Counted from the first letter of the stretch, positions 35,901 through 43,126 are shown. The stretch is 64,000 nucleotides of DNA from Anolis sagrei (GCF_037176765.1 NC_090025.1:171538040-171602039), one strand, 5' to 3'. Made by a program: numbers and translations. The notes: generated from the letters alone by a model not told the origin.

Positions 35901-38388
35901 ATGTCTTAGGCACATTGGGCCATATGTAAGCCGCCCTGAGTCCCTTCGGGGAGATAGAGGCAAGGTACAAAAATAAAGTTACTATTATTAAACTGCATGT
36001 TGCAAGTCGCTTCTGGAATGAGAGAATCAGCCTTCTACAAAAACATTGCCCAGGGGACATCCGTATGTCTCGCAATCCTGCAGGAAGGCTTCTCTCATGT
36101 CCCCTTGCGCTTTGCTACTCTGCTGCTGAGTCTGCATGCCCAGTGTGGAACACATCTCACCACGTTAAACAGTGGATGTGGCTCTTAATGAAACATGCCA
36201 CATTATCACGGGATGTCTGCACCCCACACCACTGGAGAAATTACACTGTTTAGCCAGTTTTTCACCACATGACATCCGCCGGGGAGTAGCAAGCAATAGT
36301 GAAAAGACCAAGGCATTGATATCTCCGGTCCATCCCGTTTGGATATCAGCCAACACGCCAACAACTTAAATCAAGAAATGGTTTTCTAAGATCTTCAGAG
36401 ATACTTGCTGGAACACCTCACCAAGCAAAAGTCCAAAAGTGGCAGGCTAAAAATCCAAAACCTCAATCCATGGCTAATACTAAATGAGACAACCCCCCCC
36501 CCCCTCTCCTGGGCACATAGAAAACTGGGCAACTTGGAAGGCGCTGAACAGACTGTGCTCTGGCACCATGAGATGTAGAGCCAACCTTAAGAAATGGGGC
36601 AACAAAGTGGAATCCATGACATGCCAATGTGGAGAAGAGCAACCCACAAACCACCTACTGCAATGCAACCTGAGACCTGCCCCTTGCACAATGGAGAACC
36701 TTCTTGCAGCAACACCAGAGGCACCCAAGTGGCCAGCTACTGATCAAAGGACATTTAATAGAATGCCAAGTTTGCAAAATCTGTGTTTTTTTTAATGCAG
36801 TGCAATTGTTTGGTTCGCTCCTGACATGATAAATAAAAAAATAATCAAACTGTAGCTGGGATAGGAAGCAATGGATAGAAATTGCAGGAAAAGGAATGCC
36901 GTTCCAACATTGGGAACTTCCTGATGGTGAGAGCTGCTGGGCAGAGGAATACACTGCCTTGGGGTGTGTAGAGCAGGCATGGGCCAATTTGGGCCCTTCA
37001 GGGATTTTGGACTCCAATTCCCACCATTCCTAACAGCCTCAGGCCCTCACGCTTAAGCGGCTGAGGGAGAAAAGGAAAGGGCCTGAGGCTGTTAGTAATG
37101 GTGGGAGTTGGGAGTCCAAAACCCCTGGAGGGCCCAAGTTGGCCCCCTTCTCTGGGGGTTGTAAACAAAGGCTAGATGACCATCTATGAGGTGTGCATGG
37201 ATTGCGTGCTCCTGGCTGGCAGAATGCCCTTGTGGTCTCTTGCAAGTGGAGGATGCTGTGCTCTGCCCAGGGCTGGGTCTCCTTCCTGGAAAGAAGTGAT
37301 GAGTGGAGTGCTACAGGGTTCTGTCCTGGGCCCGGTCCTGTTCCACATCTTTATTAATGACTAAGCCGAAGGCTTAGAAGGCATGATAATCAAGTTTGCA
37401 AATGACACCAGATTGGGAGGGATCGCTAATACTCCAGAGGACAGGAGCAGAATTCAAAACGATCTTAACAGATTAGAGAGATGATTGGCCAAAATTAACC
37501 AAATGAAGTTCAACAGGGACAAATGCAAGATACTCCACTTAGGCAGAAAAAATGAAATACAAAGATACAGAATGGGGGATGTGTGACAAGAAAGCAATAC
37601 ATCTTAAAAAGATATTGGAGTCCTTGTGGACAACAAATTAAACTTGAGTCAACAATGTGATGCGGCAGCAAAAAAAGCCAATGGGATTTTGTCCTGCATC
37701 AACAGGAGTCTAGAGAAGTCATGCTACCCCTCTATTCTGCCTTGGTCAGACCACAACTGGAATCACACAGTGTCCAGTTCTGGGCACCACAATTGAAGAG
37801 AGATATTGATAAGCTGGAATGTATCCAGAGGAGGGCGACTAAAATGATCAAGGGTCTGGAGAATAAACCCTATGAGGAGTGGCTAAAAGAGCTGAAGAAG
37901 AGAAGGCTGAGAGGAGACATGATAGCCATGTATAAATATGTGAGAGGAAGTCATAAGCAGGAGGGAGCAGGCTTGTTTTCTGCTGCCCTGGAGAGTAGGA
38001 CGCAAAGGAACAATGACTTCAAACTACAAGAAAGGAGATTCCACCTGAACATTAGGAAGAACTTCCTGACTGTGAGAGCCATTCAGCAGTGTGATGGAGG
38101 CTCCTTCTTTGGAAGCTTTTAAGCAGAGGCTGGATGGCCATCTGTTGGGGGTGCTTTGAATGCGATTTCCCTGCTTCTTGGCAGAATGGGGTTGGACTGG
38201 CTGGCCCATGAGGTCTCTTCTAAGGTCATGATTCTCTGATTCCCAGGGGCGACTCACCTGATGTAGGGGAAGAGGGGCTCCACGTGTCCCTCGAGGACGG
38301 CGATCACGTAGGAGACGATGAAGGCGGAGGAAGACCAGGAGACGAGGAGGGCCGGGAAGAGGGCCGCGCCCTTGAGGCAGCCGGGCAT
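17787..38388 (-). CDS. DRAM1: DNA damage-regulated autophagy modulator 1 (7 exons)
   Basis: Exons (minus): 38258-38388, 26083-26150, 23701-23843, 21875-22052, 20533-20591, 18730-18822, 17787-17831. All junctions are GT-AG and phases join to 238 codons plus stop, the human length. DRAM1 is a six-pass lysosomal membrane protein of the DRAM/TMEM150 (Frag1/Sfk1) family, a p53 target that promotes autophagy. Seen here: hydrophobic N-terminal segment (about 10-32), family block [19 protein letters not shown] (50-68), membrane segments at about 94-112, 125-145, 160-183 and 204-220, and conserved VHDGGAL and SYKSCPQW. I chose the start at 38388 because it aligns with the human N-terminus and has A at -3. 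An in-frame upstream ATG (38448) would add 20 residues but has a weak context. The gene is divergent from GNPTAB, as in mammals. All sites look intact. Confidence 0.97.
17911..18149 (+). mobile_element. CR1 LINE 3' end
   Basis: CR1 tail from 'gggaactacaggaaaagaga' to the terminal 'tatgattctatga', in DRAM1 intron 6 and antisense to the gene. Confidence 0.92.
18325..18560 (+). mobile_element. Possible hAT-like fragment
   Basis: Starts 'ggcatgggcgatcc', like hAT ends of the 'ggctgggcgat' type, then AT-rich text with several aac/aaa motifs. Only one end is recognisable. Confidence 0.3.
18730..18822 (-). other. DRAM1: DRAM1 exon 6
   Basis: 93 bp, in-frame both sides. It encodes residues 194-224, starting [19 protein letters not shown]: a polar CEW motif and the last membrane segment. 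Acceptor AG at 18823-18824, donor GT at 18728-18729. Confidence 0.95.
19163..19448 (-). mobile_element. tRNA-derived SINE (family S1)
   Basis: S1 SINE in minus orientation with a long T-rich run (its A-tail) at the left and the head 'ggagcccccagtggcac' at the right. In DRAM1 intron 5, same strand as the gene. Confidence 0.9.
19449..19610. mobile_element. Palindromic MITE (family P1), right part
   Basis: Ends 'tttacagtgtagatgcgcc', the P1 terminus. The left arm may remain at about 19085-19130, in which case the SINE at 19163-19448 interrupted it. Confidence 0.65.
19612..19790 (+). mobile_element. 5S rRNA-derived SINE
   Basis: The head follows the 3' half of vertebrate 5S rRNA: gaagctatgtagggtcaggcctggtt, then 'ggatggaggac' and 'ggaatactgtgc'. 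The body then carries 'gttgccataggttgacagac'. It is 5'-truncated and lacks the 5S start, so it is not a functional 5S gene. 5S-derived SINEs are known in lizards. Confidence 0.75.
19829..19981. mobile_element. Penelope-like element terminal hairpin
   Basis: Two inverted copies of a Penelope-like 3' end ('gaaggctttcatggctggaa') face each other with arms identical for at least 69 bp. The only difference I see near the centre is a 6-bp duplication (catgtt). A 12-bp repeat cacatcttaatt lies just left (about 19802) and right (about 19982) as a likely TSD. The identity of the arms suggests recent formation. Confidence 0.85.
20533..20591 (-). other. DRAM1: DRAM1 exon 5
   Basis: 59 bp. With the split Met-174 codon it encodes [19 protein letters not shown] (residues 175-193). 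Acceptor AG 20592-20593, donor GT 20531-20532. Confidence 0.95.
20910..20958. repeat. Low-complexity A-rich repeat
   Basis: aaaag units followed by (caa)n, in DRAM1 intron 4. Confidence 0.85.
21306..21780 (+). mobile_element. Composite SINE with L2-type tail
   Basis: A tRNA-like head with a B-box-like 'ggcagttcgaagcc' is followed by a body and a 3' end 'gccctgagtccccttt'..'gatataaatgctgtaaat' and (aaat)n, the L2-clade tail. A poly-G run lies at 21616-21632. It is a candidate L2-mobilised SINE in DRAM1 intron 4. Confidence 0.7.
21875..22052 (-). other. DRAM1: DRAM1 exon 4
   Basis: 178 bp. It encodes residues 115-173 plus the first base of codon 174: [16 protein letters not shown], two membrane segments and the SYKSCPQW motif. 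Donor GT 21873-21874, acceptor AG 22053-22054. Confidence 0.96.
22770..22904. mobile_element. Palindromic MITE (family P2)
   Basis: The terminus caggtatgggaaaactt is inverted at the right end (tgtttgtccatgcctg), with aacagcctacaagctgtt at the centre. The whole element folds back. An S1 SINE abuts its right end. Confidence 0.85.
22905..23047 (-). mobile_element. tRNA-derived SINE (S1), truncated
   Basis: Only the 3' portion of S1 is present. It stops abruptly where Penelope-like sequence begins. Confidence 0.85.
23048..23200 (-). mobile_element. Penelope-like element fragment with inverted end
   Basis: It matches the 3' regions at 58640-58730 and 41820-41900 (text such as 'tgttagctggccctgattg'). 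At about 23165-23200 the direction reverses ('aaggccattcaatgctaat'), giving a partial fold-back. Confidence 0.7.
23701..23843 (-). other. DRAM1: DRAM1 exon 3
   Basis: 143 bp. It completes Gly-67 and encodes residues 68-114, from [14 protein letters not shown] to [14 protein letters not shown]. Acceptor AG 23844-23845, donor GT 23699-23700. Confidence 0.96.
24506..24722. mobile_element. Palindromic MITE (family P1)
   Basis: Near-complete inverted repeat: 'ctacactgtagaattaatgc' at the left, 'gcattaattctacagtatag' at the right, with 'actgctatggctcattgct' mirrored inside. In DRAM1 intron 2. Confidence 0.9.
25201..25974 (-). mobile_element. Mariner transposon, internally deleted
   Basis: Inverted termini share the block gaaaagtaatgcctccac. 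On the minus strand the N-terminal part remains ([20 protein letters not shown]; then [16 protein letters not shown], a second helix-turn-helix). It jumps directly to the C-terminal [19 protein letters not shown]. The catalytic D,D34D middle is missing, so this is a non-autonomous deletion derivative of a different mariner lineage from 2979-4258. DRAM1 intron 2. Confidence 0.9.
26083..26150 (-). other. DRAM1: DRAM1 exon 2
   Basis: 68 bp, too short to stand out by frame alone. It completes Ser-44 and encodes [20 protein letters not shown] and on to the split Gly-67. Acceptor AG 26151-26152, donor GT 26081-26082 (gtaagt). It closely matches human [18 protein letters not shown]. Confidence 0.96.
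26500..26650. mobile_element. Palindromic MITE (family P3)
   Basis: Fold-back element: ggtcccttccacacagctg at the left, 'gctgtgtggaaaggccc' at the right, with 'cccacattatctgctttga' mirrored inside. Copies at 44112 and 52614. Confidence 0.85.
26766..26962. repeat. Unnamed fold-back element
   Basis: Arms 'gtctggtaaagtaggttg' and 'caacctactttaccaggc' are near-perfect inverses about 195 bp apart. The inner parts are also partly inverted (gttgctaagtagcgattgtg / tcgtgattgctacttgg). A single copy in this window. MITE is likely. Confidence 0.65.
27105..27725 (-). mobile_element. Non-LTR retrotransposon C-terminal fragment (family X)
   Basis: The minus-strand translation contains [20 protein letters not shown] followed by a C-x-E type finger, as in the more intact copies at 36105 and 45835 ([20 protein letters not shown]). 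Such C-terminal 'RLRSG..RC..N..KWG..C.CG..QT..H' domains occur in several non-LTR clades. The clade is not assigned. In DRAM1 intron 1. Confidence 0.7.
28921..29160 (-). mobile_element. Non-LTR retrotransposon C-terminal fragment (family Y)
   Basis: The 78-codon frame reads [20 protein letters not shown] then [20 protein letters not shown], the 'QLRW.GHV.RM' motif of retroelement ORF2 C-termini. No other copy is in this window and the clade is unassigned. Confidence 0.65.
29161..30420. other. Unannotated intron sequence (DRAM1 intron 1)
   Basis: AT-rich. I recognise no exon, RNA gene or named repeat. Confidence 0.4.
30423..30991. mobile_element. Tc1/mariner-superfamily MITE
   Basis: Inverted ends: 'catatatactttagtataag' at the left, mirrored by 'ggcttatgctcaagtatata' at the right. 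'tataagcc' motifs repeat inside. The interior has an expanded aat microsatellite (about 30715-30900). No transposase frame. Confidence 0.7.
31340..31662 (+). mobile_element. hAT MITE (family B)
   Basis: Starts cagtggttcccagcctgtgg and ends 'aaaaggttgagaactact', an inverted pair. The interior matches the copy at 34384-35076 ('catatgttctgtatcagaaa'). No clear TSD, so it is old. Confidence 0.8.
32400..32560 (+). mobile_element. SINE fragment (family S4)
   Basis: Carries the S4 core 'tgaggctgagagagtgtgac'; the tRNA-like end is missing. Related copies at 33595, 42205 and 63531. Confidence 0.7.
32641..33382 (+). mobile_element. SPIN-like hAT element, non-autonomous
   Basis: The left end cagtggttctcaaccttcc and the following 'tgttgtggtgacccccaacc' block match my memory of SPIN (Space Invader) hAT transposons. 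The right end ccaggttgagaaacactg is the inverse. A perfect 8-bp TSD agatagag (32633-32640 and 33383-33390) flanks it. SPIN is known for horizontal spread among tetrapods including Anolis. The interior (about 32870-33260) is not SPIN as I know it from mammals: it repeats 'gggagttgtagttgctggg' blocks and matches family T unit 2 in reverse. No transposase frame. Confidence 0.88.
33391..33525. mobile_element. Palindromic MITE (family P2)
   Basis: Fold-back with ends caagcatgggcaaac / gtttgctcatgcctg. Its left flank agatagag is also the right TSD of the SPIN-like element; its right flank is agacagag (33526-33533). So two hAT-type insertions share one target octamer. Confidence 0.9.
33595..33793 (+). 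mobile_element. SINE (family S4)
   Basis: Contains 'gaggctgggagagtgtgac' and a degenerate tRNA-like B-box region ending 'aacactacaccatgctgac'. It shares this 3' text with the copy at 63531. Confidence 0.75.
34384..35076 (+). mobile_element. hAT MITE (family B), nested
   Basis: Ends caacggtccccaacctgtgg and aggttgggaaccactg. It matches 31340-31662 on both sides of an inserted SINE. Confidence 0.85.
34521..34852 (+). mobile_element. tRNA-derived SINE (family S2), innermost insert
   Basis: Head 'aaggtaaaggtaaaagtttc', 3' part with a B-box-like 'gattcgaaccactaacc' and 'cagcaagttcagcagctcaa'. A poly-G run is at 34569-34584. Part of the same family remains at 35766-35840. Confidence 0.8.
35271..35403. 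mobile_element. Palindromic MITE (family P2)
   Basis: Fold-back with a perfect 8-bp TSD ctgtagaa (35263-35270 and 35404-35411), which places family P2 among hAT-type MITEs. Confidence 0.92.
35496..35765 (+). mobile_element. tRNA-derived SINE (S1), full length
   Basis: The best-kept S1 copy: A-box region 'ggtggtgcagtgggttaaac', B-box 'caggttcgaatcc', core 'gcgacttgcagtttctcaag', A-tail. It inserted into an older S2 SINE whose end (tttgaaccactggcc...) continues at 35766. Confidence 0.93.
35838..35990 (+). mobile_element. L2-type LINE 3' end
   Basis: 'gccgccctgagtcccttcgg' followed by 'aataaagttactattatta'. Confidence 0.75.
35991..36104 (-). mobile_element. tRNA-derived SINE (S1), partial
   Basis: 3' half of S1 in minus orientation, diverged. 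Confidence 0.75.
36105..36838 (+). mobile_element. Non-LTR retrotransposon C-terminal fragment (family X)
   Basis: Frame at 36484-36795 contains [20 protein letters not shown] and [19 protein letters not shown], a small Cys/His finger. A poly-C run lies at 36493-36503. It ends with 'gctcctgacatgataaataa'. Same family as 27105-27725 and 45835-46560; clade not assigned. Confidence 0.75.
36845..37243 (+). mobile_element. CR1/L3-like LINE 3' end, split by MITE
   Basis: 'gggaacttcctgatggtgag' before the insert and 'aaacaaaggctagatgacca' after it form one LINE tail interrupted at 36974-37145. Confidence 0.75.
36974..37145. mobile_element. Palindromic MITE (family P2, long form)
   Basis: Long-arm P2: 'cctaacagcctcaggccct' mirrored by 'agggcctgaggctgttag', loop around cgcttaagcgg. 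This long form is the likely source of the array at 51805-52345. Confidence 0.85.
37244..38241 (+). mobile_element. CR1 LINE, 5'-truncated, ending beside DRAM1 exon 1
   Basis: Broken reverse-transcriptase frames: [19 protein letters not shown], then FANDTRLGG (the catalytic FADD box reads FAND here), and [20 protein letters not shown] further on. Stops and frame changes are scattered along it. The 3' tail reaches 'catgattctctgatt' about 16 bp from the exon 1 splice donor of DRAM1. It is antisense to that gene. Confidence 0.92.
38258..38388 (-). other. DRAM1: DRAM1 exon 1 (coding part)
   Basis: Encodes residues 1-43 plus AG of Ser-44: [20 protein letters not shown], then the first membrane segment and [11 protein letters not shown]. 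Donor GT 38256-38257. GC-rich. An in-frame ATG at 38446-38448 could extend the N-terminus by 20 residues. Confidence 0.95.
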
Positions 38389-38900
38389 CCTCTGCGCCCA
38401 CCTTGCTCTGCCCGGGAGCAGCGCCTGGCTCTCTCCGGGGCCAGCCATCGAGGAAGAGGAGGAGGAGGAAGATGAAGAGGAGGAAGGAGGAGGAAGGAGG
38501 AGGAGGAGGCCTGGGGGTCACAGAGGGCCGTGAGCCACCCGCCCCCGCCAGTGAAGTCACAAAGCCCTTGAAGTCACGCACCGCTTTCTTTGAAAACCCC
38601 AAGTCCCCTCCGGTGCCGCTTAAAAGAAGCGCTTCGGAGTTGGAGGAAGTCTCCTGCAGGCACCCCACGCACCCATTTCACAGATTTGGGACAGAAAGTT
38701 CCAGGTGGAGGAGAAGAAAAAAAGAAACCCACGCCTTCCCCACGCGCCGCCTTTTTGGGTGGATCTCCTTTTCTCCCTCGCGAAAGAAAGGGGGGAAAAA
38801 AAGAGAGAGAGAAAGGGAACTTTCCCCTTGTGAGAAGTTCCCCCGCCACCCGGGCTTTCTTCCTCTCCTCCACCCGGGTTTTTTCTTTTCTTTTCTTTTC
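38389..38900 (-). promoter_or_regulatory. DRAM1 5' UTR and CpG-rich promoter region
   Basis: GC- and CpG-rich block over exon 1 and upstream, with a GGA-rich microsatellite at about 38448-38510 that would lie in the 5' UTR. No TATA box was identified, and I did not find a convincing p53 element by eye. The transcription start is not determined. Long open frames here are composition artefacts. Confidence 0.6.
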
Positions 38901-39160
38901 TCTCTTCTTCCTTTCTTCAGAGTCGCAGGTTCAGCAAACCCGGGGAAGGAATTTCCCCGCAGTCTTTGCCAAGTGGCCTCGGCGGCATTGTGAAATTCTG
39001 TAAACTACAGTAAGCCACGGAATTGGACAAAGGCGCAAGCTTTCTCTCTCTCTCTCTCTCCAATTCATCACATGAGGAAATCTCCTTCCTTCTTTGTCCC
39101 TTTTTTTGCGGAAGCAGGCTCTCCTTTCGCTTTCGCTTCTACCTTTTGTTCCAGTTTTGG

Positions 39161-39335
39161 TGCGTCTACACTTAGAGATCAATGCAGTTTAACAGCACTT
39201 GAACTGCCATGGCTCAATACTACAGGGTTGTGGTGTTTGTAGTTTTTCAAACTTCTCCCAAAGAGTGCTGATGCCTCACCAAAGTACACCTAGAATTCCA
39301 TAGCACAGAGTTAAAGTGCTGCAACCATTCCACAG
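39161..39335. mobile_element. Palindromic MITE (family P1)
   Basis: 'tgcgtctacacttagag' then 'aactgccatggctcaatact', with a decayed right arm ('ggtgaggc'/'gcctcacc' type). Confidence 0.75.
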
Positions 39336-39374
39336 GTAGGTAATAATAATAACAACAACAACAACAATTGACAA

Positions 39375-40136
39375 AGAAAAAAACATGACTGTGGCTCACA
39401 AATGGAACTCTAAAAAGGAGACGGAGGGCCTGATTCTGGCAGCCCAAGAACAAGTCATTAGAACAAATGCCATCAAAGCCAGAATTGAAAAGTCAATGTC
39501 AGATCCCAAATGTAGACTCTGCAAAGAAGCAAATGGAACAATAGATCACATCAGATCGTGCAGACAGACTACAAGCAGAGGCATAACACTGTTGCTCAGA
39601 TAATTCATTGGAACTTGTCCCACAGATACCATCTGCCTGTGACAAAAAACTGGTGGGATCATAAGCCAGAAGAAGTTAAAGAATGAACACGCCAAACTCC
39701 TCTGGGACTTCCAGATTCAGAGAGACAGAGTTTTGGAGCATAATACTCCTGACCTCACAATCATGTTAAAAAACAAAGTATGGATCACCAATGTCGCAAT
39801 CCCAGGTGACAGCAGGATTGCAGAGAAACAACAGGAAAAGCTGATACGATATGAGGATTTAAAGATCGAACTGCAAAGACTCTGGTACAAGCCAGTAAAG
39901 GTGGTCCCAGTGGTGACCGGCATGCTGGGTGCAGTGCCTAAAGACCTCGGCCTACACTTAGACAATCGGTGCTGACAAAATTACCATCTGTCAGCTACAA
40001 AAGGCCACCTTACTGGGATCTGCACACATTATTCGCTGATACATCACACGGTCCTAGACACTTGGGAAGTGTCCGACGTGTGATCCAATTCAACAGCCAG
40101 CAGAGTATCTGCTGTGGACTCCTCTTGTTGTGTTTC
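39375..40136 (+). mobile_element. Dong/R4-like LINE 3' end (restriction-like endonuclease type)
   Basis: Translation gives a CCHC finger (CRLCKEANGTIDHIRSC), then LLWDFQIQRDRVLEHNTPDL and VWITNVAIPGDSR, i.e. PD...K/D endonuclease-like text, and VVPVVTGMLGAVPKDLG. This order (CCHC then PD-D/E-XK) is the C-terminus of R2/R4/Dong-type LINEs. In-frame stops occur after about 72 codons. A minus-strand copy of its last part lies at 60221-60475. Confidence 0.8.
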
Positions 40137-40455
40137 AAATAATAATACTTTATTTATATTCCGCTCTATCTCCCCAAAGGGACTCAGGGCAGATTCCAAA
40201 CAAAAAAGGCTGGTGTGAGCCTCCCTCCAGCCTCACATGCTTTCCCTCGCCTTCACATGTGCACCACACTGCCATGCGCCAAGCACGCCTGTTCTCCCTT
40301 CCCCACTTGGAGTCTCAGAAACACCTGGAAGGCCCAAGTTTTCCCATGCCTACTATAGCACCTGGTATAAGTTGGCAGTCTCCTATCCAAGTACTAACCA
40401 GGACTGACCCTGCTTATCCTACCAAATCAGGCAGGACTTGGTAATTGTAGGTATT
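40137..40455 (-). mobile_element. Composite: L2-type tail, MITE scrap, 5S-SINE scrap
   Basis: 40137-40195 is an L2-type tail in minus orientation ('ccccaaagggactcagggc'). 40315-40355 resembles a P2 end. 40360-40440 is the reverse complement of a 5S-derived SINE ('caagtactaaccaggactga'). Confidence 0.6.
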
Positions 40456-40676
40456 TAGCAGGGTTGGTTTTTTTCCCCTCTGTTCCCGTTAAAGGAAACA
40501 AGGTGTAGCTAACTGTCCCCTTGGCTGAGAGGTTGGCAGAGAGGCTGGCCAATCACAGCAGGAGGAGGGCTTTTGGTGGGAAGATTGGCCTCCTGTTTCC
40601 AAAAAGGAAGAGAAAGACAGGCAGAGAGATCTTCAACCTTCTCTGCAATAGGGATTCCTAAGACCCTCAGAAATAT

Positions 40677-40754
40677 GTGTTTTCTGATGGTCTTTGGCGA
40701 CCCCTCTGAAACACCCCCACGACCCCTCCATCCCTCAGTTTGAGAAATGCTGTT
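40677..40754 (+). mobile_element. SPIN-like right-end fragment
   Basis: 'tgatggtctttggcgacccc' through 'cagtttgagaaatgctg' matches the right end of the element at 32641-33382. Confidence 0.8.
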
Positions 40755-40915
40755 CTACACTATGCAATAAATGCAGTTTGACAGCACTTGAACTGCCATG
40801 GCTCAGTACTACCAGATTGTGGAGTTTATAGTTTTACAAACTTTTCCCAAAAAGTGCTGATGCCTCATCAAATTACACCTAGGATTCCATAGTATTGAGT
40901 TAAAGTGTCGTCACG
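40755..40915. mobile_element. Palindromic MITE (family P1)
   Basis: P1 text from 'ttctacactatgcaataaat' through 'cacttgaactgccatggctc'. The right arm is cut by a CR1 tail. Confidence 0.8.
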
Positions 40916-41233
40916 TTATAAATATGTGAGGGGAAGTCATAGGGAGGAGGGAGCAAGCTTGTTTTCTGCTGCGCTGGAGACTAGGATGTGGAACAACTAC
41001 AGGAAAGGAGATTCCACCTGAACATGAGGAAGAACTTCCTAACTGTGAGAACTGTTCAGCAGTGGAACTTTCTGCCCTGGAGTGTGGTGGAGGTCTGTCT
41101 TTGGAGGCTGTGAAACAGGCTGGATGGCCATCTGTCAGGGATGCTTTGAATGGGATTTTCCTGTTTCTTGGCAGGGGGTTGCTACTGGGTGGTCCATGAG
41201 ATCTCTTCCAACTGAATGATTCTATGATTCTAA
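40916..41233 (+). mobile_element. CR1 LINE 3' end
   Basis: Starts 'ataaatatgtgaggggaag' and ends 'atgattctatgattc'. 5'-truncated. Confidence 0.92.
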
Positions 41234-41509
41234 TAAAGTTTGTTGTTTTGTCAGTACTGAAGGAAAGACCTTGAATAGTTACAGGTCACTGTCAGCAAAA
41301 TAATAGTTTGTTTTGGTTGGGAGAAAATGAATTTGGTATCCAGTTACAATTTGCATCACTTGTTCATTTCATCCTCAATTTTCCTATGACTCTCCCTGCC
41401 TGCACACAGATACACATCACAAATAGCCGTGTTGCAAACAAAGCCAAATGTTTCAAATGGAGGGATGTAAGACAGCTCAATCTGAAGAGCAATTGAATAT
41501 TCCAGACAT

Positions 41510-42110
41510 TTTTCTCTGATTTTAGAGTTTTTTAATACTGGTGGCCAGATTTTGTTCATTTTCATGGTTTTCTCCTTTCTGTTGAAATTGTCCGCATGAC
41601 TGTGGGTTTCAATGGCTTCTCTGTGTAGCCTGACATGGTGGTTATTAGAGTAATCCAGCATTTCTGTGTCATCAAATAATACGGTGCATCCAGGCTGATT
41701 CATCAAGTATTTAAAAACTCTAAAATCAGAACAGCAAATAAAGAATAACTCACAAACAGGGGAATTCCAGACAAGAAATAACTAGGGACAGCCAATACCT
41801 CCCAACAAAGAATTCCCCCAGGCAGGAAGCAGCCAGGCTTTGAAGCTGCAAGGCTATTCAATGCTAATCAAGTTGGCCAGTTGAAATATTCACACTTGCT
41901 TCAAGCAGACAAGAGTTCTTTCTGCCACCCTGGGCATTATTCCACAGATACATTAACCTCACTTGACTAGTTTCCAACAGACCTCACAACCTCTGAGGAT
42001 GCCTGCCATATATGTGGGTGAAACATCAGGAGAGAATGCTTCAGGAAAACAGCCCAAAAAACTCACAGCACCCAGTGATTCCAGCCATGAAAGTCTTTGA
42101 CAACATATTG
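41510..42110. mobile_element. Penelope-like element with inverted halves
   Basis: Minus strand 41510-41706 encodes the end of the GIY-YIG endonuclease region (MMNQPGCTVLFDDTEMLDYS, NHHVRLHREAIETHS). At about 41715 the direction flips: plus-strand 3' sequence runs to 42105, ending 'gattccagccatgaaagtc'. Two oppositely oriented parts of one element meet head to head. Confidence 0.85.
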
Positions 42111-42204
42111 AGCTGGTAAAATGAATTTTGTTACCTGAGACAAAGGAGACATTAGCAATGCTCCTCCCCATATTTCTGATCCCTTGTACAAAAGCGGTCC
42201 CAAA

Positions 42205-42325
42205 ATTGTGTTGTTGCTGTTTGCCTTCAGGCTATTCCAGGCCTATGGCAACCCAATCACAAGGGTTTTCTGGGCAAGATTTCTTTTGAAGAGATTTGCC
42301 ACTGTTTTCCTCTAAGGCAGGGTCA
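42205..42325 (+). mobile_element. SINE fragment (family S4)
   Basis: 'ttctgggcaagatttctttt' and flanking text match the S4 body, eroded. Confidence 0.5.
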
Positions 42326-42885
42326 ATTCCTATTCCAACATACATAAAAATTCAACCTAAGAAGAAACCTACAGAACCCATTTTGCTTGTAACTTGAGGA
42401 CTGCTCGTACGTGTAAGGATCTGATAATGTATTCATACAATATAGTTAAGTCCTGGAGTTTACTTCTTTTTTTCCAGCCTATTCTACAATAAACACTGAT
42501 CAAAGGACATTTGTCATCTTTTCATGACTAAACCATTTCACAGGATGTTTTTTATTCAGAGCAGTTACCTATAGCATAATGGTCATGTGAGAGGACTTTG
42601 GACTTTGCTTATCTGTTCAAAACAATGATAAAACAATGCTATGATTCTTTTAACTATTCTTTCTAGTGTAGGAGGGATTGACTTTATTTTTGTCACTATG
42701 GATATTTATATAAACTATAACTTCAACCGAATCAAAGAGGATTGCACACTGCGTGTGGTAACACACTGTCATTCAGTCTTCTGTTGTACAGGAAGACTAG
42801 AAACTGTCTTCTAAGACACAGATTTGTATGTACATCCTCTTCCTTGCCTATATTCTATGGCTTTTAACCAACATTTATATTTGTC
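42326..42885. other. Unannotated intergenic sequence
   Basis: Nothing recognisable. Confidence 0.4.
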
Positions 42886-42889
42886 AAAA

Positions 42890-43110
42890 GGACTGAAGAC
42901 ACAAAAATACAGATACCTGATGTATCCACTGATTCTGAATCCACAGACCCACTCATTAGTGGCTGAAAATGCTTTTTTTCTAAATTCCAAAAAGCAAATC
43001 TTGGTTTTACCATTTTATAAATGGACAAAGTTTTACTATGCCATAATATATAATGGGACTTGAGCATCCATGGATTTGGCATCCATGGGGGATCCTGGAC
43101 CAAACTTCAA
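42890..43110. mobile_element. MER2/Tigger-like pogo fragment
   Basis: 'acttgagcatccatggattt' and 'ggggatcctgg' resemble pogo-type ends. The left part 'tgatgtatccactgattctg' is an eroded match to the opposite end. Confidence 0.5.
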
Positions 43111-43126
43111 GTCTCACTCTGTACAA

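Noticed and set aside
38024-39003. Long open frames over the DRAM1 promoter
   Set aside because: They cover a CR1 tail, CpG-rich sequence and a GGA microsatellite, and show no conserved domain apart from the DRAM1 exon 1 frame.
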